A DNA stretch of 64,000 nucleotides from Oxalobacteraceae bacterium OTU3CAMAD1 (GTDB lineage: Bacteria; Pseudomonadota; Gammaproteobacteria; Burkholderiales; Burkholderiaceae_D): the NCBI GenBank assembly GCA_024123915.1, contig CP099650.1:2728001-2792000 (forward strand), given 5' to 3'. Both the position numbers and the translations under genes were made by a program. The first letter of the stretch is position 1; each line of letters opens with the position of its first letter. Shown here piece after piece: positions 18,176 to 27,541 of this stretch. The notes under the pieces were generated by a model that saw nothing but the letters and a program-made list of their open reading frames with translations, was not told the origin of the DNA and made no database searches.

Positions 18176-19579
18176 ATGACACTCCAATCCACCACCGGGA
18201 CGGCCGTTTCGGCGCCCATCCGACAGGTTCCGCCGCTGCTGATGCTGATGACGCTCGCCATCGGCTTCGTGATGGCGATGATCGACGTCACCGCCGTCAA
18301 CACCGCTTTATCCGACATCTCCGTGAGCCTGCAGGTACCGCTCACCGGGCTGGTATGGGTGGTGGACGGCTACACGCTGACCTTCGCCGCGCTGTTGCTG
18401 GCCGGCGGCGCGCTGGCCGACCGCTTCGGCCCCAAGAACGTCTATCAGGGCGGCTTGAGCGTGTTCATACTCGGATCGGTGGCGTGCGCGCTGGCGCCCA
18501 GCGGCAACGCGCTGATCGCCGCGCGGCTGCTGCAGGGCGCCGGCGCCGCGTTGTTCATGCCCAGCTCCTTAAGCCTGCTGACGCATGCCTACGAGGACCA
18601 GGGAACACGCGCGCGCATGCTGGGCACCTGGTCGGCCATCGTCGGATGCTCGGCGACCGCAGGTCCGCTGGTCGGCGGTCTGCTGGTGCACGAATTCGGA
18701 TGGCGCAGCGTGTTCTGGGTGAACGTGCCGATCGGCCTGGCCGGCATCGTGCTGACGCAGATGCTGGCGCCGGCCACGCCGCCGCATCGGCGCGCGTTGT
18801 CGATGTTGAGCCACGCGCTGGGCGTGGCGGCGCTGGCGGCGTTGAGTTTTGTGCTGATCGAGGGGCCGGTGCTGGGCTGGATGTCGGCGGCGGTGCTGGC
18901 GGCAGCTTTCGCCGCCGTGGTCTGCGGCGTGCTGCTGGTGGGGCGCGAGCGCACCGGGGCGCATCCGCTGCTGCCGCGCGCCTTGTTCGAAACGCCGGCT
19001 TTTGCGGCGGCCAATGGTGTCGGGTTCCTGATTAATTTCGCGGTCTTCGGGCAGCTGTTCCTGCTTAGCCTTTATATCCAGCAGGGCGGCGCGGATGCGC
19101 TGGATACGGGATTGAAGCTGATACCCATGATGGGGGCTTTCGCCGTCGGTAATTTGACTTCGGGTGCGATTGTGGCAAGGGTGGGGACACGGCCGCCGAT
19201 GTTGTATGGGCTGATGGTGGGGTTGGGGGCGGCGATCGTGATGTTGACCGGGCTGTCGCCGCAGACGCCTTACTGGTTGCTGGTGATGGGGACTATCGTG
19301 ATGAACGTCGCCATCGGCATCGCGATTCCGGGGATGACGGCCACGGTGATGCTGGTGGCGGGCAAGGCGCATGCCAACAGCGCCGCAGCGGCGCTGAACG
19401 CCAATCGCCAGATCGGCGCGCTGGTCGGCGTGGCGATGATGGGTACCGTGTTGCATGTGACGGGGGATTGGGCGTGGCGCTTGCCGATGGCGTTCGGGCT
19501 GGTGTCGTGCGCGTACGCGGGTGCCCTGGCCTTGGTGTATTTTTATGTGAAGCCGTTGATTTCCCGTGGAGACACGTAG
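18176..19579 (+). CDS. MFS efflux transporter, DHA2 (EmrB/QacA) type
   Basis: A 467-residue membrane protein with about 14 hydrophobic segments. The N-terminal segment MAMIDVTAVNTALSDI and VVDGYTLTFAALLLAGGALA carry the DHA2 signature; the loop ADRFGPKNVYQGG is motif A. It should export drugs or toxic metabolites using the proton gradient. The TAG stop (19577-19579) lies within the outer end of a REP-like element (19574), so the last codons may have been set by its insertion. Confidence 0.9.
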   Translation: MTLQSTTGTAVSAPIRQVPPLLMLMTLAIGFVMAMIDVTAVNTALSDISVSLQVPLTGLVWVVDGYTLTFAALLLAGGALADRFGPKNVYQGGLSVFILGSVACALAPSGNALIAARLLQGAGAALFMPSSLSLLTHAYEDQGTRARMLGTWSAIVGCSATAGPLVGGLLVHEFGWRSVFWVNVPIGLAGIVLTQMLAPATPPHRRALSMLSHALGVAALAALSFVLIEGPVLGWMSAAVLAAAFAAVVCGVLLVGRERTGAHPLLPRALFETPAFAAANGVGFLINFAVFGQLFLLSLYIQQGGADALDTGLKLIPMMGAFAVGNLTSGAIVARVGTRPPMLYGLMVGLGAAIVMLTGLSPQTPYWLLVMGTIVMNVAIGIAIPGMTATVMLVAGKAHANSAAAALNANRQIGALVGVAMMGTVLHVTGDWAWRLPMAFGLVSCAYAGALALVYFYVKPLISRGDT

Positions 19580-19669
19580 GGCGGATTAGGCGGAACGCCG
19601 TAATCCGCCAATGCGTGTGCCGTCGAGACGCATGCATGGCGGATTACGCTTCGCTAATCCGCCCTACGT
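19574..19669. repeat. REP-like inverted repeat, copy 2
   Basis: A 96-base element bounded by ACGTAGGGCGGATTA and TAATCCGCCCTACGT. The left arm has GGCGGAACGCCGTAATC in place of the GCGTAGCGTAATC of copy 1. It lies between the convergent MFS gene and ribB, and overlaps the MFS stop codon. It could act as a bidirectional terminator. Confidence 0.9.
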
Positions 19670-19700
19670 GTTTTCATTGCGGATCAGAGACCGTTGTGGA

Positions 19701-20363
19701 TCAGGCTTCGCGGGTCTTGCGCCACTCGATCATTTCGGCGATCGTCAAGATCGACATCGCGTGCAGTTCCGCGAAGCGTTCGATCTCGGCGCCGCGCATC
19801 ATCGTGCCGTCGGGGTTCATCAACTCGCACAGCACCGCCGCCGGCTGCAGGCCCGCCATCGTGGCCAGGTCCACCGAGCCTTCTGTATGGCCTTTGCGCG
19901 CCAGTACACCACCCGGCGTCGCCCGCAACGGGAACACATGACCCGGATGCACCAGATCACCCGGCCGCGCGTCGGCGGCGATGGCGGTGCGGATCGTCGT
20001 CACGCGGTCGGCCGCCGAAACACCGGTGGTGACGCCTTCGCGCGCTTCGATCGATACCGTGAACGGCGTGCCGTAACGGCTGCCGTTGTCGGCGGCCATC
20101 GGCGGCAGCTCCAGCGCACGCACCTTGTCGGCGCTCAGGCACAGACAGACGATGCCGCTGCATTCGCGGATCATCAACGCCATCGATTGCACCGTGATTT
20201 TTTCAGCAGCGACGATCAGGTCCGCTTCGTTTTCGCGATCGAAATCATCGAGCAGGATCACCGGCACGCCGGCGCGCATGGCCTCGAGCGCGGCGGCGAT
20301 GCGGCCCTCCAGATCGTCCGAAACCAGGGAGTAGGGGGATACATGGGATACTTGGTCAAACAT
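19701..20363 (-). CDS. ribB: 3,4-dihydroxy-2-butanone-4-phosphate synthase
   Basis: A 220-residue enzyme that converts ribulose 5-phosphate to dihydroxybutanone phosphate and formate in riboflavin synthesis. Active-site motifs are [12 protein letters not shown], the SGIVCLCLS stretch, and [14 protein letters not shown]. There is no C-terminal GTP cyclohydrolase II domain, so this is the stand-alone form. I use ATG 20363 with GAGGAGCG upstream. An FMN riboswitch lies in the leader, so it should be repressed when FMN is plentiful. Confidence 0.96.
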   Translation of the reverse strand: MFDQVSHVSPYSLVSDDLEGRIAAALEAMRAGVPVILLDDFDRENEADLIVAAEKITVQSMALMIRECSGIVCLCLSADKVRALELPPMAADNGSRYGTPFTVSIEAREGVTTGVSAADRVTTIRTAIAADARPGDLVHPGHVFPLRATPGGVLARKGHTEGSVDLATMAGLQPAAVLCELMNPDGTMMRGAEIERFAELHAMSILTIAEMIEWRKTREA

Positions 20364-20459
20364 GGTGGAACGCTCCTCGCAATAGCGAAAAACGCAACAG
20401 GGCAAGCGAATACGCGCGGCTCGCCACACCGATCGCTCGGGCGGAGGGCCGCGTCACCG

Positions 20460-20606
20460 CACATCTTCTTTCATCCGGACTATACCGTCGGCTCTGGAGT
20501 CGCACCAGATCTGCTGACCCGCCTCAAAACGACTGAAGCGGCGCTCGCGGGCTTGACCATCGCTGGCCTTACCGCCGGTGGGGAATCGCACCCCGCCCCG
20601 AAGACG
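20460..20606 (-). promoter_or_regulatory. FMN riboswitch (RFN element)
   Basis: On the minus strand the conserved blocks appear in order: TCTTCGGGGCGGGGTG, CCCCACCGGCGGTAAG, AGCCCGCGAGCGCC, TGCGACTCCAGAGCCGACGG and TATAGTCCGGATGAAAGAAG. These are the hallmark loops of the FMN aptamer. It lies about 97 bases before ribB. I see no strong terminator between aptamer and gene, so control may be at the ribosome site GAGGAG. Confidence 0.95.
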
Positions 20607-20614
20607 TAAGTTAG

Positions 20615-20634
20615 CGCCTGCCGGTCGGCAGGCG
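20615..20634. repeat. Perfect 20-base palindrome 5' of the FMN riboswitch
   Basis: CGCCTGCCG-GT-CGGCAGGCG, a 9-base stem with a two-base centre. It lies between a TAGAAT -10-like box on the minus strand (20642-20647) and the riboswitch, close to the expected transcription start of ribB. It could protect the 5' end as a hairpin, or be an operator. Confidence 0.6.
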
Positions 20635-20706
20635 AACAAGGATTCTAGCCCAAATTAAGATTTTCAGTGTAAGGTAGCTTTTTCCGATTTTTATACTGTC
20701 TGCCGA

Positions 20707-23553
20707 ATGAAATTGATTAAATTGCGGGTGCTGTCCGGGGCGTTGCTGTTGTCGTTTTCCTTCCTGGCGCAAGGCCAGGGACAAGTTGAAGGCCAGGGCA
20801 AGGAGCCTTCGCTCAAACTAAGCGACGTGCTGCCGATCGGGCCCCAGGTCAAGGTTGGCAAACTGGCAAACGGCCTGACATATTATGTGCAGAAGAACGC
20901 GCGTCCCGAGAAGAAGCTGGAACTGCGGCTGGTGGTCAAAGCCGGTTCCATCCTGGAGGACGACGACCAGCAAGGGCTGGCCCACTTCACCGAACATATG
21001 GCCTTCAACGGCTCCACCAATTTCAAGCGCAACGAGCTGGTATCGTATCTGCAGTCGATCGGGGTGAAGTTCGGCGCCGACTTGAACGCCTACACCAGCT
21101 TCGACGAAACCGTCTATATCCTGCCGATACCGACCGATAAGAAGGAGATCGTCGAGCAGGGCTTCCAGGTGCTGGAGGATTGGGCCCACGGCCTGTCCTT
21201 CAACAACGCCGACATCGACAGCGAACGTGGCATCGTGCTCGAAGAACTACGCATGGGCAAGGGCGTGGACGACCGCATGAACAAGGTGGTGCTGCCGAAG
21301 GTGCTCAATGGCTCGCGCTACGCGCAGCGCATGCCGATCGGTAAAGAAGACATTATCAAGAACTTCAAGTACGACGCTATCAAGCGCTTCTACCGCGACT
21401 GGTATCGTCCGGACCTGATGGCGGTGGTGGTGGTCGGCGACATCGAGCCCGAGGCGGCGCAGAAGCTGATCGAAAAGCATTTCAGCAAGTTGAAGAACCC
21501 GGCGAACCCACGCCCGCGCGAGTACGCCAAGATCCCCGAGCGCCAGGAGTCGGAAGGCATTGTCTTCACCGACAAGGAAGTCAGCAACAACTCCGTCTAC
21601 ATCCGTTATCCGATCCAACCCTGGCCGGCCGGCGAAACGCTTGCCGACTACCGCCAGAAGCTGATCGAGAATTTGTACAGCTTTATCCTCAGCCAGCGTA
21701 TGTACGAGTTGACGCAGCAGGCCAACCCGCCGTTCCTGCAAGGCGGCAGCGGCATGAACAAGATCGTGCGCGGCTACCGGTCGTTCGGCGCCGGCGCGGT
21801 GCTGGGCAAGGGCGGCGTGACGCCGGCCATCAATGCACTGGTGGAGGAGGACGAGCGCGCCCGCCAGTACGGCTTTACCGCCTCCGAAGTGGAACGGGCC
21901 AAGAAAGGCATCTTGCGCACCTACGAAAATCTGTACAACGAGCGTGACAAATCCGATTCCTCCGGCTACGCGGCCGAATATATCCGCCACTTCCTGGAGG
22001 ATGAAACCATACCCGGTATCGCCGCCGAATACCGCTATGCGCGTGAGCTGATTCCGGAGATATCGCTGTCGGAAGTGAATGCGGCCGTCAAGGTCGCGAT
22101 CCCGGACAACGAGAGCAAACTGGTGATCTATACGGGCGTCGACAAGCCTGGCGCCGCGACGCCTAAGGCTGCCGATCTGGTGGCCATCGCCAACGCGGCC
22201 GAGAAAATCAGCGTCAAGGCGCAGGAAGAGAAGGTCTACGCCAGCCAGCTGATGCCGGTCCTGCCGAAGCCGGGCACCATCGTCAAGCAGACCGCCAACG
22301 CCAAGATCGGCACCACGGAGCTTGTGTTGAGCAACGGCGTCAAGGTGGTGCTCAAGCCTACCGACTTCAATAACGACCAGGTGATGATGGCGGGCCTGCG
22401 CTACGGCGGCTGGTCGCTGTTCGACGACAAGGATGTCTTCGCGGCCCATTACGCCAGCAGCATCGTTGGTCAGATGGGCATATTGAATTACACGCCGAAC
22501 GACGTGGTGAAGGTCCTGGCCGGGAAAAGCGTCAGCTCCCAGGCCAGCGTCAATTCGCTCAACGAGTCGGTGTCCGGCGGCTCCGGCAGCGACGATATCG
22601 AGTCCATGCTGCAGCTGGCCTATCTGCAGATGACGCAACCGCGCAAGGATGCCGCCATCTATAGCGCCTACGTCGATCGCCAGCGCGAACTGGCGCAGAA
22701 CAATATGGCGCGGCCGGAGTCGGTGTTCTACGATACGATCACCGCGACGATCTACAACAACAGCCCGCGCGTGCTGCGCGCGGCAAAGCCGGCCGATTTC
22801 GACCAGTTGGCGCTGGACCGCGTGATGGAGATCTATAAGAGCCGTTTGTCCAGCGCGCGCGATTTCACCTTCTTCATCGTCGGCAGCTTCGACGTGGAGA
22901 AGATCAAGCCGCTGATCGCGACCTATCTGGCCAGCCTGCCGACCGGGGAGATTCCGGTGGCCTTCAAGGATGAAGGCGTGCGTCCGGTCCGGGGCGTGGT
23001 CAAGAAAGAGGTGCGCGCCGGCGCCGATCCGAAGAGCACCGTTTCCCTATCCTTCACCGGCGACGCGAAATACTCGCGCGAAGAGCGCATGCGCCTGCAG
23101 GCGCTGATCGAGGTGTTGAACATCAAACTGATCGAGGTGCTGCGCGAGAAAATGGGCGTTATCTACAGCGGCGGCATGAACGGCTCGCTGAACCGCATCC
23201 CTTACGGGAACTACTCGATCAGCGCCAATCTGCCATGCGCGCCGGAGAACGTGGACAAGGTGATCGCCGCGACGTTCGCCGAGATCGAGAAGATCAAGCA
23301 GGACGGCGCTGACGAGGCGGACCTGAACAAGGTCAAATCATCCTGGCTCAAAGGGTATCAAAAGGGCATGCGCGAGAACGGTTACTGGATAGCGTCCCTG
23401 CAGAATGCCTTCTTCAACAACAGCAATCCGGAGGATATCCTCAAGTACGAGGAGCGCGTGCAGGCGCTCAAGCCGTCGGACCTGAAGGAGGCGGCCAAGC
23501 GCTACTTCGACATGAATAATTACGTGCAGGTGGTGCTGTACCCGGAGAAGTAA
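20707..23553 (+). CDS. M16 family zinc protease, PqqL-like
   Basis: A 948-residue metallopeptidase with a signal peptide (residues 1-23, SGALLLSFSFLAQG). The inverted zinc motif HFTEH is at residues 93-97, with the distal Glu in RGIVLEELRMG. The second half (from about residue 520) is the inactive M16 repeat that closes the clam-shaped chamber. Length and layout match periplasmic PqqL-type proteases, which degrade peptides. A TATACT box (20692-20697) ends only 9 bases before ATG and no Shine-Dalgarno is visible, so the mRNA may be leaderless. Confidence 0.9.
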   Translation: MKLIKLRVLSGALLLSFSFLAQGQGQVEGQGKEPSLKLSDVLPIGPQVKVGKLANGLTYYVQKNARPEKKLELRLVVKAGSILEDDDQQGLAHFTEHMAFNGSTNFKRNELVSYLQSIGVKFGADLNAYTSFDETVYILPIPTDKKEIVEQGFQVLEDWAHGLSFNNADIDSERGIVLEELRMGKGVDDRMNKVVLPKVLNGSRYAQRMPIGKEDIIKNFKYDAIKRFYRDWYRPDLMAVVVVGDIEPEAAQKLIEKHFSKLKNPANPRPREYAKIPERQESEGIVFTDKEVSNNSVYIRYPIQPWPAGETLADYRQKLIENLYSFILSQRMYELTQQANPPFLQGGSGMNKIVRGYRSFGAGAVLGKGGVTPAINALVEEDERARQYGFTASEVERAKKGILRTYENLYNERDKSDSSGYAAEYIRHFLEDETIPGIAAEYRYARELIPEISLSEVNAAVKVAIPDNESKLVIYTGVDKPGAATPKAADLVAIANAAEKISVKAQEEKVYASQLMPVLPKPGTIVKQTANAKIGTTELVLSNGVKVVLKPTDFNNDQVMMAGLRYGGWSLFDDKDVFAAHYASSIVGQMGILNYTPNDVVKVLAGKSVSSQASVNSLNESVSGGSGSDDIESMLQLAYLQMTQPRKDAAIYSAYVDRQRELAQNNMARPESVFYDTITATIYNNSPRVLRAAKPADFDQLALDRVMEIYKSRLSSARDFTFFIVGSFDVEKIKPLIATYLASLPTGEIPVAFKDEGVRPVRGVVKKEVRAGADPKSTVSLSFTGDAKYSREERMRLQALIEVLNIKLIEVLREKMGVIYSGGMNGSLNRIPYGNYSISANLPCAPENVDKVIAATFAEIEKIKQDGADEADLNKVKSSWLKGYQKGMRENGYWIASLQNAFFNNSNPEDILKYEERVQALKPSDLKEAAKRYFDMNNYVQVVLYPEK

Positions 23554-23606
23554 GCCTGCCGCCTGTTACACTGGAGGCTCGTACCCACCCGATGTAGAGG
23601 TAAATC

Positions 23607-23807
23607 ATGGCAAAGAAAAAGGAAGAGCTGGATCCGGAAACCCTGGAGTTGATCAACTGGTGTATCGAGGTTGAGGGTTTCCTTGTCAAAGGTGGCGCGA
23701 CGGTGGCGGAGGCGCAGGATCACATCGAAGAGCAGGTGGAATGGTTCACCGACCAGTTCTACGACGGCCTGACACCGGAAGAAGCGGCCAAGGAGGCGTT
23801 GGCCTAA
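23607..23807 (+). CDS. Small acidic hypothetical protein, 66 residues
   Basis: Sixty-six residues with AGAGG upstream of ATG 23607. The product is helical and acidic (ELDPETLELINWCIEVEGFL, then EQVEWFTDQFYDGLTPEEA), with one cysteine and no membrane segment. It follows the M16 protease by 53 bases and may share its transcript. I do not recognise the family. The regular amphipathic pattern suggests a folded helical protein. Confidence 0.75.
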   Translation: MAKKKEELDPETLELINWCIEVEGFLVKGGATVAEAQDHIEEQVEWFTDQFYDGLTPEEAAKEALA

Positions 23808-23812
23808 GCGTT

Positions 23813-24211
23813 TTAAAGACCCACGGCGTCGTGACAGACGACGCCCAGTTTATTCCCCTCCGGGTCGCGGAAGTAGGCGCCATAGTAGCTGTCGTGGTAC
23901 TGCGGACGCAGTCCTGGAGCCCCCTCGCATTGGCCGCCATTGGCCAGTGCCGCCGCGTGGGCGCGGTCGACCGCCTCGCGCGATGGCGCCATCAGGGCGA
24001 TCATCTGGCCGTTGCCGCATCCCGCCGGCTGGCCGTCGTACGGTTTGCCGATGATGAACAGCGGCCTTCCGCCTTCCGCTGGCATCCACGCCGCCCATGG
24101 CTTGACCGGATCGCTGAAGCGCAGGCGCGTGCCCAGCGTCTCCATCACCGCGCCGTAAAAGCCGAACGCGGTTTCAAAATCGTTGGTGCCGATGTAGACA
24201 TGCGATAGCAT
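23813..24211 (-). CDS. VOC (glyoxalase/dioxygenase) superfamily protein
   Basis: A 132-residue two-repeat betaalphabetabetabeta protein. It starts MLSHVYIGTNDFETAFGFY and ends YFRDPEGNKLGVVCH, the classic VOC end motif. Candidate metal ligands are His4 and Glu in DPEGNKL. VOC enzymes include glyoxalases, dioxygenases and resistance proteins; which this is cannot be told. GGGGAA precedes the start. It is convergent with the small gene at 23607, six bases away. Confidence 0.88.
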   Translation of the reverse strand: MLSHVYIGTNDFETAFGFYGAVMETLGTRLRFSDPVKPWAAWMPAEGGRPLFIIGKPYDGQPAGCGNGQMIALMAPSREAVDRAHAAALANGGQCEGAPGLRPQYHDSYYGAYFRDPEGNKLGVVCHDAVGL

Positions 24212-24347
24212 TTGTTCCCCATGGATGAGTGTCGATTCGACAATTATATACGTGAAGAAACGGGCTTTCAGCGGCGCGCCAGAAGATCGCCCGGCCGTTT
24301 ATGCTTTCATAGACTAAATGGCAAATAAACCGGCGTGGGGGTGTGCG

Positions 24348-24803
24348 ATGACCAGAGAACCTCTTTTCAGGATGACCGCGACGGCCGCGTTCACCGCCGC
24401 GGTGGCGCTCGCCGTCGCGCCAATGATTGCCTGCGCCGCACCGGTGCGGCAAGACCATCCGTATATCGGCATCTGGAAAATCACGCTGCCCGACGGCTCC
24501 TGCAGCGAGACCTACCGCGTGCGCGCCGACGGCAGCACGCTGGTGTTCAGTAACGAGGAGGTGGCCGAGTCCACCTTTGTCATCGCGGACCAGCCGGACA
24601 AGCAGGGCTTCTACAAGTCGGTCGACACCCTGGTCAAGGATAACGGCAAACCCGATTGCGCCGGCCAGATCACCAAGCCGGGGCGCTCCGTCACCAACTA
24701 TCTGCTGTTTCATCCCGGCGGCGACATGTTCCTGATGTGCGTGGAGCGCAGCATGGAGCGCTGCATCGGCCCCTTCGTGCGGGTCGAGGGCAGCGCCATC
24801 TAA
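24348..24803 (+). CDS. Exported hypothetical protein
   Basis: A 151-residue protein from ATG 24348, preceded by a GGGGG tract. It has a signal peptide (residues 1-28, AAFTAAVALAVAPMIACA). The mature part is small (about 120 residues) with four cysteines (DGSCSETY, KPDCAGQ, FLMCVER, ERCIGPF) that could form two disulphides in the periplasm. I do not recognise a family. An in-frame ATG at 24318 would add ten residues and has no ribosome site. Confidence 0.7.
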   Translation: MTREPLFRMTATAAFTAAVALAVAPMIACAAPVRQDHPYIGIWKITLPDGSCSETYRVRADGSTLVFSNEEVAESTFVIADQPDKQGFYKSVDTLVKDNGKPDCAGQITKPGRSVTNYLLFHPGGDMFLMCVERSMERCIGPFVRVEGSAI

Positions 24804-24807
24804 GCCC

Positions 24808-27246
24808 CTACAAGCTACCCCTTAACTCCAGCGAGACGGTGCGCGGCGGCGTGACGATGGCGTACGGCAGGCCGAATGGCTTGGTCTGGCCGTCCAGTGT
24901 ATGCACATACTGTTTGTCGAACAGATTATTCACCAGCAGGGCGATGCCGAATTTGCCGTTGGCGTTGTCCCAGCCCAGGCGGAAGTCGGCCTTGCTGCGC
25001 GCCTCGCCGGTGCGGAAGGCCGGCGCATTCAGGCATTGCAGCGCGCGCGTGTCGTCGTTGCAGCGGGCCTTGCTCTGATAGGTGCCCTGCAGGGTGGTGC
25101 TGATCCTGCCGCCCAGCGCCTCCCAGCTGGCGTTGACGCCGCCCATGCCGTTGAAGGTGGGCGTGCCGACCGTTTGGCCGGACAGGTCCAGCACCGCGCC
25201 GCTGTCGTCGGTGGTGCGGTAGCGCTTATAGGTCTGGTCGATCAGCTCCAGCCCCGCGAACAGCGTCAGGTTCGGCGATACGCGGATGCGGCCATCGAGA
25301 TCGAGTCCCTTGGCTTGCTGGTCGCTGTTGACCACATTGTAGGTCGGTATGGGGCCGGTGCCGCCTAGCTTGATGTCCTGCAGGTTCTTGAAGCGGTAGG
25401 CGAACACGGAGCCGTTGAGCGTGGCCTTGATGGAGGGAGCATATAGTTTGAAGCCCAGTTCCAGATTGGTCATTTTCTCCGGATCGTAGCTCGGGTCGCG
25501 CTCTTTGGCGTTGGCCGACGCGGCATTCGGCGGCGTGAAGACATTGAAGCCGCCCGCCTGGTAGCCTTTCGACAGGGATGCGAACAGCAGCAGGTCGGGC
25601 GTCAGCTTATGGTCCAGCACCAGGCGCGGGCTCCAATCGGTCCAGCTTTTGGTCGAATGGACCGGCGTGGCCGCCAGCTGTCCGGCCGCGTAGAAGATCT
25701 GGTTCGACGGCAGCGCGGAGGCGTCCAGTCCCGCCAGCGGACCGCAGGTGTTCAGCAGGTTGTCCAGCGCTGCGGATTCACGCCCCGGCACGTGCCATTC
25801 CATGTTCTTGCGGTCGCGGCTCCAGCGCAGGCCCAAGGTCAGGTTGGTGGAGGGCGTGGCGTGCCAGATCACGTCCTGATAGACCGAGAGGGCGCGCGTC
25901 CGCAGGTAGTTGCGGGTGGTTTCGCCCCACGGGAAATTCGACGACGCGTCGACGCCGGGAATGCCGGCCTGTCCCAGTGCGCCGAACAAGCCGGCCAGGT
26001 CGGCGTTGCCGCCGCTGAGCAGGCTGACGTTGTCCAGGGTCGCGGTATTGAGCAGGGCGGTCGAGGATTGCCGCTCGCGGTTGTCGTAGAAGCTGGCGCC
26101 GACGATCCAGTCCAGGTGCTCGGTTTTACCGGACAGCTTGAATTCCTGCTGCCAGTTGTAGGCTTTTTTCTGATCGGTGTTCGCCAGCGAGAAGCCGCTG
26201 CGCGCGGTGCCGTCGTTGTCGGTCAGGTTGTAGGTGGAGAAGGTGCGGTAGGCGGTGATCGAGCGCAACGTGAGGCCGCCCAACGGCAGCTCCGCGCGCA
26301 GGCTGGCGCCGTCGAAGGTACGGCGCTCGCTGCCGCCGGTGTCGTTCTCCAGCGGCGCCTTGCGCGGATCGACGAAGTTGGCCACATAGGCGGCGTCGTA
26401 GACACCCGTGAAGCCGGCGAACGGCAGCGCCGGGTCCTTGACCACGCCGAAAGCCGGCCAGCCTTTCTGGCGCAGCTGCTCGTGTTCCAGCGTCAGGTTC
26501 AATGTCGCATCGCTGATTTTTTGCTTGAGCGAGAGCCGCGTGGCCCACGACTTGTCGCCGGCGGTCCGGTCGCCGGTGGTGGCGTTGCGCACCCAGCCAT
26601 CGCTCTCCGCGCGCACGAACACCAGCCGCGCCGCCGTGTTGTCGGCCAGCGGCACGTTGATCATCGCATCCATATTGGCGCGGCCATATTCGCCGACCTT
26701 GAGGTGGCCGTTCATGTCGAACGTTTGATCCGGCTCGTTGGTGACGACGGAGATCGCGCCGGCGGCGCTGTTGCGGCCAAACAGCGTCCCTTGCGGCCCC
26801 TTGAGCACCTCCACGCGCTGGATGTCGATGAAGTTCATCAGCGCGCCGCCGGTCTTGCCGGTATAGACCCCGTCGACATAGATCCCGACCGGCATATCGG
26901 TGCCGATGCCGAAGTCCCCCGCCTGCACGCCGCGTATGCCGAAGATCGGCTGCGTGGGCTGGGTGGCCTCCACCTCCAGGCCGGGAAGATAACCATTCAG
27001 ATCGCCCAGGTTCCTGGCGCCCAGGTTACGGATGTCCTTGGCCGTTACGACCTCCATCGAGATCGGCACCTCCTGCGCCGACTGCGATCGTGATTGCGCG
27101 GTGACGACCACCTTCTGTATGTCGTCCTGGGCCAGGGCGCCCAGGGGCACGGCGGCGGTGCCGGCGAATGCCACCGCGATGCTGCGCGCCAGTGTGCGCA
27201 AGGCCACCTTGCGGCCGGACGGCGCCTGTTTTTCGTTTGTCTTCAC
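24808..27246 (-). CDS. TonB-dependent outer-membrane receptor
   Basis: An 812-residue beta-barrel receptor. The signal peptide is residues 1-40 (ending LGALAQ). A TonB-box-like QKVVVTAQSR and the plug domain (residues about 55-165, with VEVLKGPQGTLFGRNSAAG) follow. The barrel ends LVNNLFDKQYVHTL and RTVSLELRGSL. Such receptors import scarce nutrients, including non-iron substrates. The start is GTG 27246 with GGGAGA upstream. It is divergent from a monooxygenase operon, which suggests its ligand is a substrate of that operon rather than a siderophore. This is inference only. Confidence 0.93.
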   Translation of the reverse strand: MKTNEKQAPSGRKVALRTLARSIAVAFAGTAAVPLGALAQDDIQKVVVTAQSRSQSAQEVPISMEVVTAKDIRNLGARNLGDLNGYLPGLEVEATQPTQPIFGIRGVQAGDFGIGTDMPVGIYVDGVYTGKTGGALMNFIDIQRVEVLKGPQGTLFGRNSAAGAISVVTNEPDQTFDMNGHLKVGEYGRANMDAMINVPLADNTAARLVFVRAESDGWVRNATTGDRTAGDKSWATRLSLKQKISDATLNLTLEHEQLRQKGWPAFGVVKDPALPFAGFTGVYDAAYVANFVDPRKAPLENDTGGSERRTFDGASLRAELPLGGLTLRSITAYRTFSTYNLTDNDGTARSGFSLANTDQKKAYNWQQEFKLSGKTEHLDWIVGASFYDNRERQSSTALLNTATLDNVSLLSGGNADLAGLFGALGQAGIPGVDASSNFPWGETTRNYLRTRALSVYQDVIWHATPSTNLTLGLRWSRDRKNMEWHVPGRESAALDNLLNTCGPLAGLDASALPSNQIFYAAGQLAATPVHSTKSWTDWSPRLVLDHKLTPDLLLFASLSKGYQAGGFNVFTPPNAASANAKERDPSYDPEKMTNLELGFKLYAPSIKATLNGSVFAYRFKNLQDIKLGGTGPIPTYNVVNSDQQAKGLDLDGRIRVSPNLTLFAGLELIDQTYKRYRTTDDSGAVLDLSGQTVGTPTFNGMGGVNASWEALGGRISTTLQGTYQSKARCNDDTRALQCLNAPAFRTGEARSKADFRLGWDNANGKFGIALLVNNLFDKQYVHTLDGQTKPFGLPYAIVTPPRTVSLELRGSL

Positions 27247-27467
27247 GATATCTCCCGTTGTTATGTTTGGTCTTACGGACTGGTCTTTTTTTTAAGCTTC
27301 TGTCATCGAATGTAGTCGCGCGCCGGACCGGCAAAGGGGCCGGATCGGACACCGGAGGACGCCGGTATGGCCAAACAGGCACCGGTGTTGCGTGGCCGCC
27401 CGGAAGGCGGCGTTGGCCGGAAATGCTCCCTGCCTGTCCCTTTGGCCCCCGTGCGGCGGCCACTTTG

Positions 27468-27519
27468 TTTGCACAATGAGTTCGCATAATGAGTTCGCAC
27501 AATAAGTTCGCACAACGCA
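27468..27519. repeat. 13-base tandem direct repeats upstream of the monooxygenase operon
   Basis: Four head-to-tail units: TTTGCACAATGAG, TTCGCATAATGAG, TTCGCACAATAAG and TTCGCACAACGCA. They lie 22 bases before ATG 27542, in the region shared with the divergent receptor gene. They may bind a regulator such as the AraC protein at 31378, or be a slippage-prone repeat. Confidence 0.8.
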
Positions 27520-27541
27520 ACGACATACATGGGAGACTGAG

